Positions 41,320 through 50,861 are shown, counted from the first letter of the stretch. The stretch is DNA of 64,000 nucleotides from Kitasatospora sp. NBC_00315 (GCF_041435095.1 NZ_CP108025.1:5580001-5644000); one strand, 5' to 3'. Made by a program: numbers and translations. The notes: a model not told the origin generated them from the sequence alone.

Positions 41320-44300
41320 ATGCTCGATAACACCGATCCGCAGCAGTCCGCCGCCGCCGCCGGCAGCGATGCCGGCAGCACCGAGGGCGCCTCCGCCGCT
41401 CCGCCGCGCCGCCGTCGCCGTGCGGTCTCCCGCCCGGCCGGTGCGCCGCAGGGCGCCGAGACCGCCGACACCGTGGTGGCCGCCGAGCCCGCCGCGCCGG
41501 TCGCCGCGGCCGAGCCCGCCGCCGTCGAGCCCGCCGCCGTCGAGCCCGCCGCCGTCGAGGCCGCGCCCGAGAAGCCGGTGCGGGCCCGCCGTGCCCGTAA
41601 GCGTGCCGAGGCCCCCGCCGGGGCGCCCGAGGCCGCCGAGACCATCGTCACACCGGCCGTCGCCGCGCCGGTCGCCGCGGCCGAGCCCGCCGCCGCCGAG
41701 CCCGCCGTCGAGGCCGCGCCCGAGAAGCCGGTGCGGGCCCGCCGTGCCCGTAAGCGTGCCGAGGCCCCCGCCGGAGCGCCCGCCGAGACCCCGGCCGCGC
41801 AGACCCCGGCCGCCGAGGCCGAGCCGGTCGTCGCCGAGCAGCCCGCCGCCGAGGAGGCGCCGGCCGCACCCGCCCGCCGCGCCCGGCGCCGCCGCGTGGT
41901 GGAGAGCGCCCCGGTGGTCGAGGAGACCCCGGTCGCGACGGAGGAGCCCGCCGAGGAGGAGCCCGCCGCGCAGCCGGTGGCCGCCGCCGAGCCGGCTCCC
42001 GCCCCGGTGGCCGCTCCCGCCCCGGTGGTCGCGCCCGTCGGGTCGGCCGAGCCGCCGCGGGCCCGCCGCCGTGCGGTGCGTCCGTCCACCGCGATCTTCC
42101 AGGCTCCGGTCTTCCAGGAGCCCGCGTCCTTCACCGCACCGGCACAGGCACCGGCAACGGCACCGGCTCAGGCCGCGCCGCCGGCCGCCGCCCCGGCCCC
42201 CGTGGCCGCCGCCGCGCCCGCCGCGGCCGAGAAGCCGGCCGCGCAGGCCGCTCCGGTCGAGGGCGACGACGAGTTCGAGTACAGCGGCGTCGGCCGCCGT
42301 CGCCGCACCCGCACCCAGGTCCGGGTGCAGACCCCCTCCCGTCAGCGGCCCGCCGCGGCCGAGAAGCCGGCCGCGCAGGCCGCTCCGGTCGCCTCCGCCG
42401 CGCCGGCGCCGGTGGCCGCGCCCGCCCCGGTGCCGGCCGCGGAGCCGAAGGCCGAGCCCGTCACCGCCGGTCCCGAGCAGGACGGCGACTGGGAGGAGGA
42501 CGGCCGTCCGTCCCGCCGTCGCCGTCGGGGTGGCCGCCGCCGCCGTCGGGGCGAGGCCGAGGAGTTCGAGCCGGAGACCCACGAGGCCGAGCAGAGCGCC
42601 GAGGAGCCGGCCGCCCGGGTCGAGGAGGAGGACGACGAGGACGACGACCTGGCCTCCGGCCTGGCCTCCTCCCGTCGCCGTCGTCGCCGTCGCCGCCGCA
42701 GCGGTGAGAGCGGCGCCGAGCCCGCCGAGAGCGTCTCCGCCGAGGACGGCGTCCGGACGGTCGTGAAGGTGCGCGAGCCGCGCCGCCGCTCCACCGAGCC
42801 GTCGTTCGACCCGGACGAGGTGCAGTCCATCAAGGGCTCCACCCGCCTGGAGGCCAAGAAGCAGCGCCGCCGCGAGGGCCGCGAGCTGGGCCGCCGCCGG
42901 GTGCCGATCATCACCGAGGCCGAGTTCCTGGCCCGCCGCGAGTCGGTCGAGCGCGTCATGGTGGTCCGCCAGAACGGCCAGCGCACCCAGATCGGCGTGC
43001 TGGAGGACGGCGTGCTGGTCGAGCACTACGTCAACAAGGAGCAGGCCACCTCGTACGTCGGCAACGTGTACCTGGGCAAGGTCCAGAACGTGCTGCCCTC
43101 GATGGAGGCCGCCTTCGTCGACATCGGCAAGGGCCGCAACGCGGTGCTGTACGCCGGTGAGGTCAACTTCGGTTCGCTGGGCGGCCACGGCGGTCCGCGC
43201 CGGATCGAGTCGGTGCTGAAGTCCGGCCAGTCCGTGCTGGTGCAGGTCTCCAAGGACCCGATCGGCCACAAGGGCGCCCGCCTGACCAGCCAGATCTCGC
43301 TCCCCGGCCGCTACCTGGTGTACGTCCCCGAGGGCTCGATGACCGGGATCAGCCGCAAGCTGCCCGAGAACGAGCGGGCCCGCCTCAAGCAGATCCTCAA
43401 GCGGATCGTCCCGGACGACGCGGGCGTCATCGTGCGCACCGCGGCCGAGGGCGCCAGCGAGGACGAGCTGACGCGTGACGTGCAGCGCCTGCAGGCGCAG
43501 TGGGAGGAGATCCAGAAGAAGGCCGCCGGCGGCAACGCCCCGGCGCTGCTCTACGGCGAGCCGGACATGACCGTCCGGGTCGTGCGCGACATCTTCAACG
43601 AGGACTTCACCAAGGTCATCGTCTCCGGCTCGGAGGCGTGGAACACCATCCACGAGTACGTTTCCAACGTGGCCCCGGACCTCGCCGAGCGCCTCCAGCG
43701 CTGGACGTCCGACGTGGACGTCTTCGCGACGTACCGGATCGACGAGCAGCTGATGAAGGCGCTGGACCGCAAGGTCTGGCTGCCCAGCGGCGGTTCGCTG
43801 GTGATCGACCGGACCGAGGCGATGATCGTCGTCGACGTCAACACCGGCAAGTTCGTCGGCCAGGGCGGCAACCTCGAGGAGACCGTCACCCGCAACAACA
43901 TCGAGGCGGCCGAGGAGATCGTCCGCCAGCTGCGGCTGCGCGACCTCGGCGGCATCATCGTGATCGACTTCATCGACATGGTGCTGGAGTCCAACCGGGA
44001 TCTGGTGCTGCGCCGCCTGCTGGAGTGCCTGGGCCGCGACCGGACCAAGCACCAGGTGGCGGAGGTCACCTCGCTGGGCCTGGTCCAGATGACCCGCAAG
44101 CGGGTCGGCCAGGGCCTGCTGGAGTCCTTCTCCGAGTCCTGCGTGCACTGCAACGGCCGCGGTGTCATCGTGCACATGGAGCAGCCGACCGCCCCCGGTG
44201 GCGGCGGTGGCCCGGTGGGCACCTCCGGAGAGGCCTCCGCCACCGGCGGCAAGCGCCGGCGCCGGGGCAAGGGCGGCGCCGCGCACGAGGAGCCGCTGCC

Positions 44301-44961
44301 GCACCTGCTGGACGAGGACGGCATCGACGAGGGCGACGACCACGAGCACGAGCACGAGGAGTTCGAGATCGTCTCCGGCGGCGAGCAGCTGGTGATCGAC
44401 GTCCCGGCGGAGCAGGCCGAGACCGTCGAGCCCGCCCCCGCCGTCGAGCCGGCCCCCGCCGAGCAGGAGCGCCCGAGCCTGGTCGAGATCCCGGCCACCC
44501 CGGTGGCCGGCGGCCGCACCCGCCGCCGCGCGGTCCGCAAGGCCACCGCCCCGGCCGGCGCCCCCGCCGAGGCCGAGATCGTCGTCCTGCAGGCCCGCGC
44601 CGACGCGGCCATGGAGGCGGCGCTCGCCGCCGCCGAGACGGCCCCGGCGGAGCCCGAGGCCGTCGTCGTGGCCGAGCCGCAGGCCCCCGCCGCCCCGGCG
44701 GAGGTCGTGGCCGAGCCCGAGGTCGTGGCCGAGGCCGAGGCCGAGCAGGCTCCCGCCGAGGCGGAGGCCGAGGAGGCGCCCGCACCGAAGAAGCGGGCCC
44801 CGCGCAAGGCCGCCGTCAAGAAGACGGCCGCGAAGAAGGCCGTCGCCGACACCACGGCGGCGCCCGCCAAGAAGACCACCGCCCGCAAGACCGCGACCAA
44901 GCGGACGAGCGCGGCGGCCAAGAAGGCAGCGGCCGCCGAGGGTGATTCGGCGGCGGAGTAG
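41320..44961 (+). CDS. rne: Ribonuclease E/G with long disordered flanks
   Basis: 1,213 aa from the ATG at 41320. Residues 1-480 are disordered, built of Ala/Pro/Glu stretches and Arg blocks (RRARRRR, RRRRRGGRRRRRG). The catalytic core runs from about 520 to 960: S1 domain (GNVYLGKVQNVLPSMEAAFVDIG), DNase-I-like site with metal-binding Asp in VVDVNTGKF (about 836-844) and IVIDFIDM, and the Zn-link CVHC (about 940-943). The C-terminal 250 residues are again disordered, acidic then Lys/Ala-rich (KKRAPRKAAVKKTAAKKA...), like HU or histone H1 tails. It cleaves and matures mRNA, rRNA and tRNA. Catalytic core in the middle is the actinomycete arrangement. Confidence 0.96.
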   Translation: MLDNTDPQQSAAAAGSDAGSTEGASAAPPRRRRRAVSRPAGAPQGAETADTVVAAEPAAPVAAAEPAAVEPAAVEPAAVEAAPEKPVRARRARKRAEAPAGAPEAAETIVTPAVAAPVAAAEPAAAEPAVEAAPEKPVRARRARKRAEAPAGAPAETPAAQTPAAEAEPVVAEQPAAEEAPAAPARRARRRRVVESAPVVEETPVATEEPAEEEPAAQPVAAAEPAPAPVAAPAPVVAPVGSAEPPRARRRAVRPSTAIFQAPVFQEPASFTAPAQAPATAPAQAAPPAAAPAPVAAAAPAAAEKPAAQAAPVEGDDEFEYSGVGRRRRTRTQVRVQTPSRQRPAAAEKPAAQAAPVASAAPAPVAAPAPVPAAEPKAEPVTAGPEQDGDWEEDGRPSRRRRRGGRRRRRGEAEEFEPETHEAEQSAEEPAARVEEEDDEDDDLASGLASSRRRRRRRRRSGESGAEPAESVSAEDGVRTVVKVREPRRRSTEPSFDPDEVQSIKGSTRLEAKKQRRREGRELGRRRVPIITEAEFLARRESVERVMVVRQNGQRTQIGVLEDGVLVEHYVNKEQATSYVGNVYLGKVQNVLPSMEAAFVDIGKGRNAVLYAGEVNFGSLGGHGGPRRIESVLKSGQSVLVQVSKDPIGHKGARLTSQISLPGRYLVYVPEGSMTGISRKLPENERARLKQILKRIVPDDAGVIVRTAAEGASEDELTRDVQRLQAQWEEIQKKAAGGNAPALLYGEPDMTVRVVRDIFNEDFTKVIVSGSEAWNTIHEYVSNVAPDLAERLQRWTSDVDVFATYRIDEQLMKALDRKVWLPSGGSLVIDRTEAMIVVDVNTGKFVGQGGNLEETVTRNNIEAAEEIVRQLRLRDLGGIIVIDFIDMVLESNRDLVLRRLLECLGRDRTKHQVAEVTSLGLVQMTRKRVGQGLLESFSESCVHCNGRGVIVHMEQPTAPGGGGGPVGTSGEASATGGKRRRRGKGGAAHEEPLPHLLDEDGIDEGDDHEHEHEEFEIVSGGEQLVIDVPAEQAETVEPAPAVEPAPAEQERPSLVEIPATPVAGGRTRRRAVRKATAPAGAPAEAEIVVLQARADAAMEAALAAAETAPAEPEAVVVAEPQAPAAPAEVVAEPEVVAEAEAEQAPAEAEAEEAPAPKKRAPRKAAVKKTAAKKAVADTTAAPAKKTTARKTATKRTSAAAKKAAAAEGDSAAE
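41551..41782 (+). repeat. Internal coding repeat in rne
   Basis: A 79-bp unit at 41551-41629 recurs almost unchanged at 41704-41782, offset by 153 bp (51 codons). It encodes the Arg-rich block AAPEKPVRARRARKRAEAP and flanking residues. Shorter VEPAA repeats precede it. Such repeats let the disordered arm change length by recombination. Confidence 0.8.
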
Positions 44962-45014
44962 GCCCATGGCCGGGAGCGGGCGGTCACCGTCCGCTCCCGG
45001 TCGTACGGCCCGGT

Positions 45015-45043
45015 TTGCCCAGGCGGCAACCGATCCGTATTCT
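45015..45043 (+). promoter_or_regulatory. rplU-rpmA promoter
   Basis: TTGCCC (45015-45020) and TATTCT (45038-45043) are separated by 17 bp, which fits the HrdB consensus well. The start site would be near 45,050, leaving a leader of about 130 nt before rplU. Confidence 0.7.
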
Positions 45044-45083
45044 TGAACATCGGCGTGTCTACGCCATGCTCCCGAGCAGATCA

Positions 45084-45113
45084 CCTCCTGAACCCTTCGG
45101 GGAACGGGGGAGG
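45084..45113 (+). promoter_or_regulatory. Hairpin in the rplU leader
   Basis: CCTCC...CCC and GGG...GGAGG arms pair around a TTCG tetraloop with one bulged region. It lies in the untranslated leader of the L21-L27 operon, where ribosomal-protein autoregulation sites are often found. Its role is inference. Confidence 0.4.
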
Positions 45114-45180
45114 CCGACTGTGTCCGTACCCAGGCGGCTGGCATCGAGAGTTCCGACCGAGTAGAGAAAGCAGGTACCGC

Positions 45181-45495
45181 ATGTACGCGATCGTTCGCGC
45201 AGGCGGCCGCCAGCACAAGGTCGCCATCGGCGACGTGCTGGAGATTGACCGCGTTGACGTCAAGCCGGGTGACTCGGTCGAACTGTCGACCATCCTGCTT
45301 GTCGACGGCGAGGCCGTCACCTCCGACCCGTGGGTCCTCGCCGGTGTGAAGGTTCACGCCGAGGTCGTCGACCACACCAAGGGTGAGAAGATCATCATCC
45401 TTCGCTACAAGAACAAGACCGGCTACCGTCGGCGCCAGGGTCACCGCCAGCGTCACACCGCCGTCCGCATCACCAGCATCGACTCCGCGAAGTAA
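45181..45495 (+). CDS. rplU: 50S ribosomal protein L21
   Basis: 104 aa from the ATG at 45181. MYAIVRAGGRQHKV at the start and YKNKTGYRRRQGHRQRHTAVRI at the end are family signatures. It binds 23S rRNA domain V surroundings. It forms an operon with rpmA, 16 nt downstream. Confidence 0.98.
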   Translation: MYAIVRAGGRQHKVAIGDVLEIDRVDVKPGDSVELSTILLVDGEAVTSDPWVLAGVKVHAEVVDHTKGEKIIILRYKNKTGYRRRQGHRQRHTAVRITSIDSAK

Positions 45496-45511
45496 GTAAG
45501 GGGATAGCGAG

Positions 45512-45769
45512 ATGGCACACAAGAAGGGCGCAAGCTCTACCCGCAACGGCCGCGACTCGAACGCCCAGCGCCTCGGCGTGAAGCGCTTCGGCGGCCAGGT
45601 CGTCAGCGCCGGCGAGATCCTCGTCCGCCAGCGTGGCACCCACTTCCACCCGGGTGCGGGCGTCGGTCGCGGCGGCGACGACACCCTGTTCGCGCTGAAC
45701 GCCGGCGCGGTCCAGTTCGGTACCCACCGCGGTCGTCGCGTCGTCAACATCGTGGCCGTCGAGGCCTGA
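45512..45769 (+). CDS. rpmA: 50S ribosomal protein L27
   Basis: 85 aa from the ATG at 45512. MAHKKGASSTRNGRDSNAQRLGVKRFGGQ is the standard N-terminus reaching the peptidyl transferase centre. No N-terminal cleavage extension of the firmicute type is present. Gene order rplU-rpmA-obg is conserved. Confidence 0.98.
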   Translation: MAHKKGASSTRNGRDSNAQRLGVKRFGGQVVSAGEILVRQRGTHFHPGAGVGRGGDDTLFALNAGAVQFGTHRGRRVVNIVAVEA

Positions 45770-45810
45770 TCTTCCTGACGTCGCGTCAAGCGGCATTCGG
45801 TAGGATTCAT

Positions 45811-45844
45811 GGAGGGTGGACCGGAATGTTCCGGTCCACCCTCC
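45811..45844 (+). terminator. Terminator after rpmA
   Basis: A perfect 16-bp stem (45811-45826 with 45829-45844) is followed by a T-rich stretch (GTGTTTCAACCTTTGG). It lies between rpmA and obg and probably ends most L21-L27 transcripts. Confidence 0.85.
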
Positions 45845-45891
45845 GTGTTTCAACCTTTGGTCTTTTCCCTGTTCTTTGAGAGGCACACCCC

Positions 45892-47376
45892 ATGACCACT
45901 TTCGTGGACCGCGTCGAACTGCACGTCGCCGCGGGTAACGGGGGCCATGGCTGCGCCTCCGTACACCGGGAGAAGTTCAAGCCGCTGGGCGGTCCCGACG
46001 GTGGCAACGGCGGTGAGGGCGGCAGCGTCATCCTCACCGTGGACTCCAGCATCACCACGCTGCTGGAGTACCACCACTCGCCCAAGCGCAAGGCCGTCAA
46101 CGGCAAGCCCGGCGCGGGCGGCCACCGCACCGGTTCCACCGGTGACGACCTGGTCCTCCCGGTGCCGGACGGCACCGTCGTGATGGACCGCGAGGGCAAC
46201 GTGCTGGCCGACCTGGTCGGTCACGGCACCAGCTTCGTCGCCGCCGCCGGCGGCCGCGGCGGCCTCGGCAACTCCTCGCTCGCCTCGGCCCGCCGCAAGG
46301 CGCCCGGCTTCGCGCTGCTCGGCGAGCCCGGCGAGGCCGGCGACATCGTCATGGAGCTCAAGTCCGTCGCGGACGTGGCCCTGGTGGGCTACCCGAGCGC
46401 CGGCAAGTCCTCGCTGATCTCGGTGCTCTCCGCCGCCAAGCCGAAGATCGCGGACTACCCCTTCACCACCCTGATCCCCAACCTCGGTGTGGTCACCGCC
46501 GGCGAGACGATCTACACCGTCGCCGACGTCCCCGGCCTCATCCCGGGCGCCAGCCAGGGCCGGGGCCTGGGCCTGGAGTTCCTGCGCCACGTCGAGCGCT
46601 GCTCCGTCCTGGTGCACGTGCTGGACTGCGCGACCCTGGAGCCGGGCCGCGACCCGCTGACCGACCTGGAGACCATCGAGGCCGAACTCACCGAGTACGG
46701 CGGCCTCGACGACCGTCCCCGGCTGGTCGCGCTGAACAAGGTGGACGTGCCGGACGGCCAGGATCTGGCCGACATCACCCGCGCCTCCCTGGAGGAGGCC
46801 GGCTACCGCGTCTTCGAGGTGTCCGCCGCCTCCCGCAAGGGCCTGCGCGAGCTGAGCTTCGCGATGGCGCAGATCGTCTCCGAGGCCCGGGCCGCCAAGC
46901 CGGTCGAGGAGAACACCCGGATCGTGCTGCGGCCCAAGGCCGTCGACGACGCCGGCTTCACCGTCACCGAGACCGAGGACGGCTCGTACCACGTGCGCGG
47001 CATCAAGCCCGAGCGCTGGGTCCGCCAGACCGACTTCTCCAACGACGAGGCCGTCGGTTACCTCGCCGACCGCCTGGCCCGCCTCGGTGTCGAGGACAAG
47101 CTCTGGAAGGTCGGCGCCAAGGAGGGCGACACCGTCATCATCGGCCCCGAGGAGAACGCGGTCGTGTTCGACTGGGAGCCGACGATGGCCGCCGGCGCCG
47201 AGATGCTCGGCCGTCGTGGCGAGGACCACCGCTTCGAGAACCCGCGCCCGGCGGTCGACCGCCGTCGCGAGAAGGCCAAGGGCCGCGACGCCGCCGAGTC
47301 GGAGTACCTGGCCTTCGAGGCGCTCTCCAGCGGCCGCACGGGCGCCATCGACGAGGGCGACGACGAGGACCACTGA
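45892..47376 (+). CDS. obg: Obg family GTPase
   Basis: 494 aa from the ATG at 45892. The Gly-rich Obg fold (residues about 1-158, AGNGGHGCASVHREKFKPLGGPDGG), the G domain with G1 GYPSAGKSS (about 167-175), G3 DVPGLI and G4 NKVD, and the C-terminal OCT domain (about 345-425) are all present. It acts in large-subunit assembly; in Streptomyces, Obg senses GTP and its level influences aerial mycelium formation. A charged, disordered C-terminus follows. Confidence 0.97.
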   Translation: MTTFVDRVELHVAAGNGGHGCASVHREKFKPLGGPDGGNGGEGGSVILTVDSSITTLLEYHHSPKRKAVNGKPGAGGHRTGSTGDDLVLPVPDGTVVMDREGNVLADLVGHGTSFVAAAGGRGGLGNSSLASARRKAPGFALLGEPGEAGDIVMELKSVADVALVGYPSAGKSSLISVLSAAKPKIADYPFTTLIPNLGVVTAGETIYTVADVPGLIPGASQGRGLGLEFLRHVERCSVLVHVLDCATLEPGRDPLTDLETIEAELTEYGGLDDRPRLVALNKVDVPDGQDLADITRASLEEAGYRVFEVSAASRKGLRELSFAMAQIVSEARAAKPVEENTRIVLRPKAVDDAGFTVTETEDGSYHVRGIKPERWVRQTDFSNDEAVGYLADRLARLGVEDKLWKVGAKEGDTVIIGPEENAVVFDWEPTMAAGAEMLGRRGEDHRFENPRPAVDRRREKAKGRDAAESEYLAFEALSSGRTGAIDEGDDEDH

Positions 47377-47397
47377 CGGTCCGCCGGTCCCGCCCGC

Positions 47398-47430
47398 GGC
47401 CCCCGCCTCCCGCTCCGGGAGGCGGGGGCC
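47398..47430 (+). terminator. Terminator after obg
   Basis: GGCCCCCGCCTCCCG and its complement form a 14-15 bp stem with a 3-4 nt loop, 21 nt after the obg stop codon. Confidence 0.85.
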
Positions 47431-47569
47431 GTCCGTCCGTCCGGCGCCGGGCGCCCCGGTCGTCCAGCCGGTGAAATGCCGTACGGGGCGTTCACCCGGA
47501 TCGCGTAGATTGCGGGGAGCGGCAGGCTCCCGCGCCTGCCGTCCCGCAACGGCGAAGGGCACCAGCGCG

Positions 47570-48706
47570 ATGAGCGAGCAGCCACTCCGTGAGGAGGTCC
47601 TGACCGCCCGGCGGATCGTCGTCAAGGTCGGGTCGTCCTCACTCACCACCGCCACCGGCGGTCTGGACGCCGACCGGGTCGACGCCCTGGTGGACGCCAT
47701 CGCCAAGGTCCGCAGCCAGCCGCAGGCCCCCGAGGTGGTCCTGGTCTCCTCCGGCGCCATCGCCGCCGGCCTCGCCCCGCTCGGCCTGGACCGCCGCCCG
47801 CCGGACCTCGCCCGCCAGCAGGCCGCCGCCAGCGTCGGCCAGGGGCTGCTGGTGGCCCGCTACACGGCCTCCTTCGCCCGGTACGGCATCCGCGTCGGCC
47901 AGGTGCTGCTGACCGCCGAGGACGCCAGCCGTCGCGCGCACTACCGCAACGCCTACCGCACCCTGGACCAGCTGCTGGCGATGGGCGCGATGCCGGTCGT
48001 CAACGAGAACGACACCGTCGCCACCGCCGAAATCAAGTTCGGGGACAACGACCGGCTCGCCGCTCTGGTCGCCCACCTGGTCCGCGCCGACCTGCTGATC
48101 CTGCTCTCCGACGTCGACGGCCTCTACGACGGGGACCCGAGCCGGCCCGGCACCAGCCGGATCGCCGAGGTGCGCGGCAAGCAGGATCTGGAGGGCATCC
48201 AGATCGGCAGCACCGGCAAGGCGGGCGTCGGCACCGGCGGGATGGTCACCAAGGTCGAGGCCGCCCGGATCGCGACCGGCGCGGGCATCCCGGTGGTGCT
48301 GACCGCCGCGAGCCACGCCGCCGACGCGCTGGCCGGCCGCCCCACCGGCACCCTCTTCCTGCGCACCGGCAGCCGCAGCGCCGACCGGCTGCTCTGGCTG
48401 GCCCACGCCAGCAGCCCGCGCGGCGCCCTGCACCTGGACGAGGGCGCGGTGGCGGCGGTGGTCTCCGGCGGCGCGTCGCTGCTCCCCGCCGGGGTCACCC
48501 GGGTCGACGGCGACTTCGCCGCGGGTGATCCGGTGGACCTTCTTGGTGAAAACGGCCACATCGTGGCGCGCGGGCTGGTCAACTTTGATGCGAGGGAGTT
48601 GCCCCGCCTGCTCGGTCGCTCCACCCGTGACCTGGCCCAGGAGTTCGGGGCCGCGTACGAGCGCGAGGTCGTCCACCGCGACGACCTGGTCGTCCTGCGC
48701 GGCTGA
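47570..48706 (+). CDS. proB: Glutamate 5-kinase with PUA domain
   Basis: 378 aa from the ATG at 47570. The amino-acid kinase domain (residues 15-265) shows VVKVGSSSL, VVLVSSGAIAAG, NENDTV and LLSDVDGLYD; a C-terminal PUA domain (about 290-365, ALHLDEGAVAAVVSGGASLLPAGV) follows. It phosphorylates glutamate, the first step of proline synthesis. proA lies 0.8 kb downstream, separated by one gene. Confidence 0.97.
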   Translation: MSEQPLREEVLTARRIVVKVGSSSLTTATGGLDADRVDALVDAIAKVRSQPQAPEVVLVSSGAIAAGLAPLGLDRRPPDLARQQAAASVGQGLLVARYTASFARYGIRVGQVLLTAEDASRRAHYRNAYRTLDQLLAMGAMPVVNENDTVATAEIKFGDNDRLAALVAHLVRADLLILLSDVDGLYDGDPSRPGTSRIAEVRGKQDLEGIQIGSTGKAGVGTGGMVTKVEAARIATGAGIPVVLTAASHAADALAGRPTGTLFLRTGSRSADRLLWLAHASSPRGALHLDEGAVAAVVSGGASLLPAGVTRVDGDFAAGDPVDLLGENGHIVARGLVNFDARELPRLLGRSTRDLAQEFGAAYEREVVHRDDLVVLRG

Positions 48707-48869
48707 CGGGCCGCTCCGCAGGGGGTGGGCGGGTGCCTTCCGCCCGTCCGGGCACGGGGTGGCCCGGGCAACCGGGCCGGGGACGGGGCGGGGGATCGGC
48801 AGCCGTACGGGCCGGCCGGGCTGCTCCGGCCCGCAGGACGACAGGACATCACCGAACAGGAGGCCGCCG

Positions 48870-49400
48870 GTGGGACGCACGCACGACGGAGCCCTGCCCG
48901 GAACGACGGCCGAGCGCAGGCTCGGCGGCATCGCGGGCGGTCGGACCGCCGGCGGCCGCCCGGCCCGCCCCGAGCCGACCGAAGAGGCCGACACGGTAAG
49001 GGAGTTGCGGCCGTCCGCGCGCGCCGAGGGGGCGCCCGCCCGGCCGGCCGCCCCGGATCAGGCCAGGCTCTGGCACGTGGTGCTGAGCGTCGCGGGCGAG
49101 AGCACCGCGCTGTCCGCGCTGCGAGCCGGTCTGGAACGGCTCGCCCACGACCACTCCTTCTTCCTCACCGCCCGCTACGCCGCCGACCACGCCGAACTCC
49201 GCTACTGGGAGCAGGCCCGCGACCTGCACGACGCGGCGGCCATCGCGCTGCGCCTGTGGGGCGAGCACAAGGCGACCGCCGGCCTGCCGCCGTGGGAGAT
49301 CGTCGGGCTGGAGGTGGTCGACCGCGCCACCTACCACCAGCGGGTCGCGGAGGGCTTCGGGGAGCCCCGGCCGCAGCCGGGGGGCGTCCACCCGTACTGA
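48870..49400 (+). CDS. Conserved protein between proB and proA, function unknown
   Basis: 176 aa from the GTG at 48870, with CAGGAGG 6 nt upstream. The first 65 residues are disordered and Ala/Pro/Arg-rich. The C-terminal 110 residues form a compact domain (RLWHVVLSVAGESTALSALRAGLERLAHDHSFFLTARYAADHAELRYWEQARDLHDAAAIALRLWGEHKATAGLPPWEIVGLEVVDRATYHQR) with an alternating strand-helix pattern like a ferredoxin-type fold. I know related proteins at this place in Streptomyces but no function. Confidence 0.8.
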   Translation: MGRTHDGALPGTTAERRLGGIAGGRTAGGRPARPEPTEEADTVRELRPSARAEGAPARPAAPDQARLWHVVLSVAGESTALSALRAGLERLAHDHSFFLTARYAADHAELRYWEQARDLHDAAAIALRLWGEHKATAGLPPWEIVGLEVVDRATYHQRVAEGFGEPRPQPGGVHPY

Positions 49401-49525
49401 GCCCCGCCGCTCCGGCCCGCGGGCGGGAGGCGGGTGAGGGCGGCCACGGCGGCGCGGCCCCGCGCACCGCCGCCGGTGCGGCGTCTCACCCGACGAAACG
49501 GCCTGGCGCGACCCACGGCAGTCGT

Positions 49526-49531
49526 TACCCT
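49526..49531 (+). promoter_or_regulatory. proA -10 box, leaderless transcript
   Basis: TACCCT ends 7 nt before the ATG at 49539, and there is no ribosome binding site. The transcript should start at or very near the ATG. Confidence 0.55.
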
Positions 49532-49538
49532 GTGGGGC

Positions 49539-50861
49539 ATGACCAGCGACCTCGCCATCACCGACAGTCCCGTCCTCGCCGTGGCCCGCCGCGCCAGGGA
49601 GGCCGCCGCCGACCTCGCCCCGCTGCCGCGGCGGGCGAAGGACGCCGCGCTGCTGGCGATCGCCGACGGCCTGGTGGCCCGGAGCGCCGAGATCACCGCC
49701 GCCAACGCCGAGGACGTGGCCCGGGCCCGGGCGGCCGGCACCGCCGAGTCCGTGATCGACCGGCTGACCCTGAACGACGAGCGGATCGCGGCCATCGCCT
49801 CCGACGTGCGGGACGTGGCCGGTCTGCCCGACCCGGTCGGCGAGGTGGTCCGCGGCTACACCCTGCCCAACGCCCTGGACGTGCGCCAGGTCCGGGTGCC
49901 GCTCGGTGTGGTCGGCATCATCTACGAGGCCCGGCCCAACGTCACCGTGGACGCCGCCGCGCTCTGCCTGAAGTCCGGCAACGCCGTCCTGCTGCGCGGC
50001 TCGGCCTCCGCGTACCGTTCCAACACGGCGCTGACCGGCGTGCTGCGCGACGCGGTGGCCTCGGTCGGCCTGTCCGCCGACGTGATCCAGCTGGTGCCGG
50101 GCGAGAGCCGCGAGTCGGTCCAGGAGCTGATGCGCGCCCGGGGCCTGGTCGACGTGCTGATCCCGCGCGGCGGCGCCTCGCTGATCCGTACCGTGGTCGA
50201 GGGCTCGACCGTCCCCGTGATCGAGACCGGCACCGGGAACTGCCACGTCTACGTCGACGCCCGGGCCGACCTCGCGATGGCGGTGGGCATCCTGCTGAAC
50301 TCCAAGGCCCAGCGGGTCAGCGTCTGCAACTCGGCCGAGACGCTGCTCGTCCACCAGGACATCGCCGACGAGTTCCTCCCGCTCGCACTGGCCGCGCTGG
50401 CCGGCGCCGGGGTGACCGTGCACGGCGACGAGGCCGTGCTCAAGGCGGCCGAGGGCTCGCCGGCCACCGTCGTGCCGGCCACCGACGCCGACTGGGAGAC
50501 CGAGTACCTCTCCTACGACCTGGCGGCCGCCGTGGTGCCCTCGCTGGACGCCGCCGTCGCGCACATCCGCCGGTGGTCCTCCGGGCACACCGAGGCCATC
50601 GTGACCGCCTCGCAGAGCGCCGCCCGCCGGTTCACCCAGCTGGTGGACGCCGCGACCGTCGCCGTCAACGCCTCCACCCGGTTCACCGACGGGGGTGAGT
50701 TCGGCTTCGGCGCCGAGATCGGCATCTCGACCCAGAAGTTGCACGCCCGTGGCCCGATGGGGCTGCCCGAGCTGACCTCCACCAAGTACATCGTCACTGG
50801 TGACGGCCATGTCCGGGGTGAGGCCGAGCAGACCGTGGGCGGCGGGGACACCGCCGTGTGA
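49539..50861 (+). CDS. proA: Glutamate-5-semialdehyde dehydrogenase
   Basis: 440 aa from the ATG at 49539. ALDH-type fold with NADP-binding region (GVVGIIYEARPNVTVDAAALCLKSGNAVLLRGS), the active-site Cys in KAQRVSVCNSAETLLV and FGAEIGISTQKLHARGPMGLPELTS near the end. It reduces glutamyl phosphate made by ProB to the semialdehyde that cyclises toward proline. Own leaderless promoter. Confidence 0.97.
   Translation: MTSDLAITDSPVLAVARRAREAAADLAPLPRRAKDAALLAIADGLVARSAEITAANAEDVARARAAGTAESVIDRLTLNDERIAAIASDVRDVAGLPDPVGEVVRGYTLPNALDVRQVRVPLGVVGIIYEARPNVTVDAAALCLKSGNAVLLRGSASAYRSNTALTGVLRDAVASVGLSADVIQLVPGESRESVQELMRARGLVDVLIPRGGASLIRTVVEGSTVPVIETGTGNCHVYVDARADLAMAVGILLNSKAQRVSVCNSAETLLVHQDIADEFLPLALAALAGAGVTVHGDEAVLKAAEGSPATVVPATDADWETEYLSYDLAAAVVPSLDAAVAHIRRWSSGHTEAIVTASQSAARRFTQLVDAATVAVNASTRFTDGGEFGFGAEIGISTQKLHARGPMGLPELTSTKYIVTGDGHVRGEAEQTVGGGDTAV

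Noticed and set aside
41179..45810. Very long minus-strand open frame (over 1,500 codons) opposite rne, rplU and rpmA
   Set aside because: It is a mirror of strongly GC-biased codons in the genuine genes; the translation is Leu/Gly/Arg/His-rich without any motif, and it crosses several well-established genes.
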